Assembly: GCA_021521415.1 (NCBI GenBank)
Contig: JAIQDT010014617.1
Coordinates: 62,001 to 126,000 of the forward strand
Direction of reading: 5' to 3'
Length of the DNA: 64,000 nt
DNA from: Bidens hawaiensis
Lineage: Eukaryota > Streptophyta > Magnoliopsida > Asterales > Asteraceae
Below, one piece after another: positions 58,869 to 64,000 of the stretch. Each line of letters begins with the position of its first letter. Within the stretch, counting starts at the first letter, position 1. A program made the translations under genes and the position numbers. A model generated the notes under the pieces. It saw only the letters and a list, made by a program, of their open reading frames with translations, searched no databases and had not been told where the DNA came from.

Positions 58869-60965
58869 TTACAACTCTTCTTCGTCTTCATTCTCGTCTT
58901 CACCCTCGTCTTCGTTATCGGAAGAAACCCCGTCCTCCGCCTCCTCATCATGAATATGACGCTCTATTGGTATTTCGTCTTCAAAGTTCGCCTTGTGTTG
59001 TACACGATCCACCGCATCCAAATAGTCCTTTAGGCAAATGCAAACCTCTAGAGACTCGGGAGTTAGTTTTGTTCTTCGCATAGATAACACTCTCCCACTA
59101 AGAGAAAAAACCGATTCGGAAGCAACCGTTGAGGCTTGTACGGCAAGCAAATCACGAGCCATGACGGATAGAATGGGAAATTCGTTTTGTTTACCTTTCC
59201 ACCAAGCCAACAAATCAATATTGCGAATTTCGTCGACCGTTGCGCCCTCAACATAGTTTGCTCCACTATATCGACCAAGTTCGCTACTTGGTGTGTTTCC
59301 TCTTTGCCTCTTAGATGCCGATTCACGAATCCCATTCATCAAGTTTATAAGTGGGTCATTGCACGGCCTACCAGTTGTTGTTTTTTTCACAAAAGACGAT
59401 CTCGTGCTTGGACCATACATTTGAAAATAATGGTCATAAAGGTCTTGAAGGTTTTTGTTGAACTTGTCCTTCGCTTCCGTCGACAACTTCGGGTCAATCT
59501 CGTGCATACCTAAGTTGTCGAATATTTCCTCAATCGTTGTTTCAACCCCATTAACATTCCAATAGGGGTTTAATGCGGCGGCACAAGTGAAGACCGGCGG
59601 TATGATTTCAAAATATTTTATGAACTTTTCTTTCATCACCGCAACAATATTTTCGAAGAGTTTGTTCTTCTCCGCAAAGCTTTTAAAAACACAAGACATA
59701 TAGTACAATTCTTGCAAAACCCAACAACTAGTAGGGTAATAGACTCCCGATAATTTTGTTGTTGACTTTTTGAACACATCAAGATACTCCAACAAATAAC
59801 CGACTTGGACCCAAACACTTTCTGGAAACATATCGGCCTCGCGTTCTTCAACAAGATTGTTATGAAAAGCTTGTAAAGTTTGGCGTTGGGCAAAAGCACA
59901 CTTTAACATATGACAAGTTGAGTTCCAACGGGTTGGAACGTCCCAATTCGGCCCCAAATACTTTCTTTCAACCGACTTGCAATAGTTCTTATATTCAAGA
60001 TGTCTTCTTTTACCACTTTTGAAGACATCTTGTAACATAAGTCTAAAGTATTTTAAATCATCACAAATGTGTTCATTGTCAAGACCTATTTGGACAACCA
60101 AGTTGATGATATGTGCAACACATCGGACATGAAAAAAATCCCCGAAACAAGGTGGTGAATATTTAATGATAAATTTTTCAGCCGCCTTAGTATTGTTTGA
60201 AGCGTTGTCAAACGAAATCGAAAATATTTTATTTCTCAAGTTGTAAGTCGTTATAACTTCATCAAGTAATTCAAACAATTTTTCGGCGGTATGTGGGAAC
60301 GGGAAGTTTTCAAAAGCGATGGTGCGTTTCATCAATTGCCATGTCACCGGATCAACCCAATGAGCGGTGACACATATGTATGATTCGGGCAACCCGTGTG
60401 GTGCCGACCAAACATCGGTAGTTAAACTAACCATGGCTTCTAAAGAATGAAAAGACTCGATTAACTCTTTTTTAGCACACTCCCACAACCTGATACAATG
60501 ACGTCTTAAGGTAGTACGACTTACATGTGTGTATCTCGGTTGTAGAGTTTCGCGAATCAACGACGTCAACTCCGGGTCATCAAAGTGGTTAAACGGCAAA
60601 CCTCGTTGAATAACGAACTTTGCCATTCTATCTTGAACTTGAGTCGTGTTGTAACGAAATAGTGTACCATCTTTACCCAAGTCAATTTGATCGGTCGCGC
60701 CAATGCCTTTCAACGCCTTGCAATATGGCTTCTCGATGTGCTTTCTCAAAGTAGAGTTGAAATCGTGCTTTAATAATGAACCACATAGTTTGCAACGAGC
60801 CTTTTGATAACCTTCGTCATCCACAATCAAATCCCAATTCTTCCATACGTCTTGGTTGCGGTTATGGTTGACTACCGTAACAACCCTTGGGTCCTCCGTA
60901 ACAGGAACGGGGGCAATAAAAACACTCTTCTTAGCCTTGTTGTTAGTTTTTTTGATGGGTGCCAT
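58869..60965 (-). CDS. hAT transposase (BED finger, DDE core, hAT dimerisation), intact
   Basis: A 698-residue open frame from the Met at 60965 (MAPIKKTNNKAKKSVFIAPV); an upstream in-frame Met at 61067 is possible but its extension looks like leader sequence. BED finger at about 37-85 (C58, C61, H76, C82). RNase H-like core: Asp184 in TTDVW, Asp253 in SISFDNASNN, the RCVAHIINLVVQIGL C-H motif, and Glu617 in STVASESVFSLSGRV within the hAT C-terminal domain, which also has the WW pair and LTPESLEVCICLKDYL. The C-terminus is very acidic (EDEGEDENEDEEE). All known catalytic residues are present, with no stops or frameshifts. Related in plan to RICESLEEPER/DAYSLEEPER proteins, but here inside a complete element, so a true transposase is more likely than a domesticated one. 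Confidence 0.95.
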   Translation of the reverse strand: MAPIKKTNNKAKKSVFIAPVPVTEDPRVVTVVNHNRNQDVWKNWDLIVDDEGYQKARCKLCGSLLKHDFNSTLRKHIEKPYCKALKGIGATDQIDLGKDGTLFRYNTTQVQDRMAKFVIQRGLPFNHFDDPELTSLIRETLQPRYTHVSRTTLRRHCIRLWECAKKELIESFHSLEAMVSLTTDVWSAPHGLPESYICVTAHWVDPVTWQLMKRTIAFENFPFPHTAEKLFELLDEVITTYNLRNKIFSISFDNASNNTKAAEKFIIKYSPPCFGDFFHVRCVAHIINLVVQIGLDNEHICDDLKYFRLMLQDVFKSGKRRHLEYKNYCKSVERKYLGPNWDVPTRWNSTCHMLKCAFAQRQTLQAFHNNLVEEREADMFPESVWVQVGYLLEYLDVFKKSTTKLSGVYYPTSCWVLQELYYMSCVFKSFAEKNKLFENIVAVMKEKFIKYFEIIPPVFTCAAALNPYWNVNGVETTIEEIFDNLGMHEIDPKLSTEAKDKFNKNLQDLYDHYFQMYGPSTRSSFVKKTTTGRPCNDPLINLMNGIRESASKRQRGNTPSSELGRYSGANYVEGATVDEIRNIDLLAWWKGKQNEFPILSVMARDLLAVQASTVASESVFSLSGRVLSMRRTKLTPESLEVCICLKDYLDAVDRVQHKANFEDEIPIERHIHDEEAEDGVSSDNEDEGEDENEDEEEL

Positions 60966-61067
60966 AATAATATTTAGTTGGATGGTCGGGTAAAGGAACG
61001 GGTTTGCTAAAGGAGTAGTATTGTAGTTTGTTTTTGAGTTTGGTGGTGAAACAAGTAATGGAAACAA

Positions 61068-61080
61068 CTTATATATAGGT
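61068..61080 (-). promoter_or_regulatory. Likely TATA box of the hAT transposase
   Basis: CCTATATATAAGTTG on the minus strand at the inner edge of the right subterminal repeats, about 105 bp before the chosen start codon. Confidence 0.55.
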
Positions 61081-61505
61081 TTGGCCCAAAAACCGGTTCC
61101 AACGGCTATATTACCGTTGGAACCGGTTCCAACGGATCTATTGTCTTAAAAACCGGTTCCAACGGCTATATTACCGTTGGAACCGGTTCCAACGGCTAAT
61201 TGATGTCTAAAAAAAACCGGTTCCAACGGCTATATTACCGTTGGAACCGGTTCCAACGGCTAGTTTGACTTTTGTTTGACCCTTCAAAAAAACCCGTCGG
61301 AACCGGTTATTCCGGGTACGAATCAAACCGGTTCCAATTAAGAACCGGGTAGGAACCGGTTTGGAACCGGTACTGACATATAAATATTAGAACCGGGTAC
61401 GATTTTCGGGTACAAAAATACCCAAACCGGGTATTGTTCCAACCGGGTTGGAACTGGAACCGGTTCCGGTTCGGTTCCACCGATTAGGTTCCGGAACCGG
61501 TTTTT
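61081..61505. repeat. Right subterminal repeat region of the hAT element
   Basis: Three to four tandem units of about 65 bp, each AAACCGGTTCCAACGGCTAT then ATTACCGTTGGAACCGGTTC, followed by looser ACCGG repeats. Each unit is itself an inverted repeat (AACCGGTTCCAACGG facing CCGTTGGAACCGGTT). Confidence 0.9.
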
Positions 61506-61526
61506 ATGTGCACGTCTACACCTAAT

Positions 61527-61774
61527 GGTTGTTCAAATTCAGAATTAAATGTCCGTTGGATTTTCAGTTTAGAACGTATTCACAAGCTGAACGTAAGCTA
61601 ACATGATAACTGAGTCAAATCTAATTAATTTTCAGTTAAATTTTGAAATCAATTTCAACACTTCACTTTAATTATTTCTTTTTGAACTAAAAAAATATTT
61701 TCTTTTATTTGTTTTTACTTTCAATGGTAAATTTTTTTATAATAAAATATTATTTGTTTAAGCTTACATACTAA
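61527..61774. other. Between hAT and the next MITE
   Basis: AT-rich, nothing recognised. Confidence 0.4.
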
Positions 61775-62415
61775 GGATCTGTTTGGTATAATATAATGAA
61801 ATGAACAAGTGAATAAAATAAATGAGGGAATGGTGCCCTGTTTGGTTACTATATGAGAATGAAATGTATCATTACTCTATACTGTTTAGTATGCTTGAAA
61901 AGTCAAAGGAATAAAAAATAATTCATAAAAAAATGATAAACCGAGCTTCAAAATAATTTATTTTTACCAACTTTAACATTATCCAATTAAAAAACTATAA
62001 TAAATTTAAATATGTTTTCTAATTTAGAGAAACAAAATCACAAGAAAGGAATAAAATTTTTAGTATAGAGACCTCCAAAAATATATTCTATAGATCAAAA
62101 TATCAAATGACATAAGAAATTACAATGCAATCAAAAGAAAATATTATTATTGAAATATGTGAATAAAATTTTACAGAATTTTTGTGTCCCAAGACAAGCA
62201 ATTCAGATGGGCAAAATACGTTAACTTGAAAATATGACATAAAATGGAAAAAAAACTGGGTAGATGGAAGGAATGAAGATGACTATTTTTAGAAGGAAAA
62301 ACATTCCTTGGTAATAGCTTATTCCTTTCCGAATTTCAACCAAACATACATATTTTCATTACGTTTGAATGGGTCATTCAATTCCGTCTTTCATTACCAT
62401 ATACCAAACGCTACC
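61775..62415. mobile_element. Harbinger-like MITE
   Basis: Left GGATCTGTTTGGTAT and right ATACCAAACGCTACC are inverted copies, bordered by TAA on both sides (61772-61774, 62416-62418). The GTTTGGT ends are typical of Tourist/PIF elements. Non-coding. Confidence 0.8.
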
Positions 62416-62984
62416 TAAAGGTAACCAACTAACCATCCTAATTTTTCGAAAGACAGTAATAATATGAAATAGAAAAATAAAATACTTATAAAAAAATATT
62501 TTAGTTTATAGAAAGAATTTATAAAAGCAGGTGAGTATGTGTAATATGAGGATGTTTAAAAGTGGATGTAGAGTTGGAGGAGAAATTGAAACTTTTGATG
62601 TTTAAAAGTGGATGATTGAAAATCTGATATGACAGCTGATAGGAGCATCACGTTGGCTTTGAAGTAGCTGCATGGTACTGGCATTTTGTAGACGTGGTTC
62701 GGTTATTCCCATTTGTCTCTATCTATTGGTGGGGAGGTATATGAAGGAACGAATCAGTGGATTGAAGAATTAAAGCTCGAAAACAAAGAGAAGCGGGCTT
62801 TTCCAAAGAATTACTGCAGCTTTCCCACTCCCTTTGATTATCATATACAAAAAAGTCTCTTCCACTTTCCTACCAAATCTCTCTTTATTCTGGCACATAA
62901 ATGAAGGGATCGAAGAGATTATGGCAGATCATGTTCACCAAGAAATGACCCGATTATTCGTGAATTGTTTGAATTGTATGTATA
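62416..62984. other. Unassigned sequence
   Basis: 62530-62625 has a near-repeat of GATGTTTAAAAGTGGATG. Two overlapping short ORFs at 62713-63016 show no family features. Confidence 0.35.
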
Positions 62985-63540
62985 GGGCTCTAGGGCTATA
63001 CGGACTCGAACCGTAGAGCGACTTCACCAACAGAGAAGGGGTTCGGACATGAATACGATTCACGGACATGAAACATAATCAAGGCAGATGCCAAGAAGTG
63101 GGCAAGGAACTTCCTTAGGGACTTGTAGTCTTTACTTCCTTTGGAGGCTCTGCGGGGATAATAAGGGCTTTAGTTGTTGAAGAAAATGTCCCGATGAACC
63201 TTTATTCGCACTTTATGTCGCTAACCTGCGGCGGACAGAGCTAGCAGGTGACGGTAAAGGTACCTCCACATTTCGAACCTCGGGAGAAAAGGACGTTGAT
63301 CGAGCTTTTCCATGCCTAGTCCCAGTTTCGGTTAAAGACCCAGAACGGGCTACAGATCTATACTAATGAAGTTTTTATGTGAGAAAGTCAAGCCAGGAAG
63401 TCCTTCTCTCATTCTGGTGCTTGTAAGATAAGACCGTAGATGAATTAGGAAAGAGGTCCTATGTCTGGTTAAGAAAGGCTGTAGTAATTGGCGCGTTTAG
63501 TTTCCTTTTACTCATCCACCATTGTGGATGCTTTTAGTAA
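62985..63540. other. Organelle-derived insert, probably mitochondrial, with a tRNA-Val(UAC) piece
   Basis: 62988-63020 holds AGGGCTATACGGACTCGAAC CGTAGA, which on the minus strand is the 3' part of plastid trnV-UAC (CTACGGTTCGAGTCCGTATA GCCCT). The following 0.5 kb has higher GC and phrases such as AAGTGGGCAAGGAACTTCCT that resemble plant mitochondrial intergenic DNA. Plant mitochondria often carry plastid tRNA scraps, so a single mitochondrial insert could explain both. Not verified. Confidence 0.5.
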
Positions 63541-64000
63541 GTAAGATGATTCTAAACACAATTGCTACTAAAAACAACATATGATTCTACACATTAATTA
63601 CGTTATTTGTAAATGAAGATTTCTTAATTAATGTGTATGAGTTTTATCAAACTCAGATAGTCCTTAAACGGGTTATAACATCTCATTAATTTAATGATTA
63701 ATTTCACTAAATACTTGATACGAAAATCCTATAAAATAGTGGTATGATAAAAGTTAATATCTAATTGTAACTTTCCCCTTTTGCATTGCATGTAAGAACA
63801 TATGTTTTATTTACCATTGTATATAATATGCTTCCTATTTTATACCCTTGTAACTTGTAAGTAACTGCTTATATAGCGTGTAAAATGGGGATATGGTGCC
63901 TCTTTTTTTTCTTTTTTTTTCTATCACATGGCAGTGTGGGCAGTGTGCCATGTCGCTGTTTTACGTCTATAAAGGTTACAATTATAGGAAACCGAAAGTA
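63541..64000. other. Right end of the window, no gene seen
   Basis: AT-rich sequence with T-runs at 63904-63920. Nothing supportable. Confidence 0.4.

Larger units (their letters stand above)
57978..61518 (-). mobile_element. Structurally complete hAT transposon (RICESLEEPER-like), recent insertion
   Basis: Left end TAGAGGTGCACAAA and right end TTTATGTGCACGTCTA are inverted copies. CACCTAAT stands perfectly on both sides (57970-57977, 61519-61526), the 8-bp hAT signature. Both subterminal regions are rich in ACCGGTTCC palindromes. It carries a full transposase on the minus strand and a small BED-finger ORF on the plus strand. An unchanged duplication, matching ends and an open transposase frame suggest a young and possibly autonomous copy. 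Confidence 0.93.

Noticed and set aside
62713..63016. Two overlapping ORFs of about 60 codons
   Set aside because: No family features, and the second overlaps organelle-like DNA.

Overview
This is a stretch of plant nuclear DNA. Evidence: multi-exon genes with GT-AG introns, plant-type gene families (DC1, F-box/FBD, EMSY-LIKE, a plastid ribosome-associated RRM protein), plastid-derived inserts and dense nested transposons. It is AT-rich and looks like a eudicot. The repeat style reminds me of Asteraceae, but nothing in the window proves a species. Most host genes are split by introns; exon borders below were worked out by hand from splice sites and reading phase.

Layout. 1-4996: a gag-only LTR retrotransposon with about 2.6 kb LTRs. 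5319-11754: a two-exon DC1 zinc-finger gene whose single intron carries a complete-ended Helitron (5717-10543) and a Mutator-like TIR element (10607-11257). 12.0-20 kb: a repeat graveyard with a long LTR plus primer site, a copia 5' end, a reversed Ty3/Gypsy pol fragment with a dead reverse transcriptase, and a small hAT element inserted into it. 20.8-21.7 kb: a RING E3 ligase gene, with a broken partial copy of its 3' end 0.8 kb downstream. 24.5-25.9 kb (minus): an F-box/LRR/FBD gene with two single-base frameshifts. 26.7-28.1 kb: a Harbinger-like element holding a Helitron end. 28.1-29.5 kb: a mosaic of scrambled plastid gene pieces (ndhA, rpl16, matK, rpl23, rpl2) between perfect 39-bp direct repeats. 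29.6-30.4 kb: a Pack-MULE that captured part of an aspartic protease gene.

31.3-40.2 kb: two EMSY-LIKE (ENT plus Tudor/Agenet) genes facing each other tail to tail, each with ten exons in the same phases, so a local inverted duplication. 41.3-41.9 kb: a pogo/Lemi-like element with a transposase C-terminus remnant. 43.0-47.1 kb (minus): an AAK1/NAK-family kinase with a GC-AG intron. 52.1-54.7 kb: a chloroplast two-RRM protein (PSRP2-like) with an apparent one-base loss in its transit peptide. 56.7-57.7 kb: ribosomal protein L6 with telo-boxes.

57978-61518: the most striking unit, a structurally intact hAT transposon. It has a perfect 8-bp target duplication, matching ends, palindromic subterminal repeats, a complete transposase on the minus strand and a separate convergent BED-finger-only ORF on the plus strand. 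The rest to 64000 is a Harbinger MITE, organelle-like (probably mitochondrial) DNA with a piece of a plastid tRNA-Val, and unassigned AT-rich sequence.
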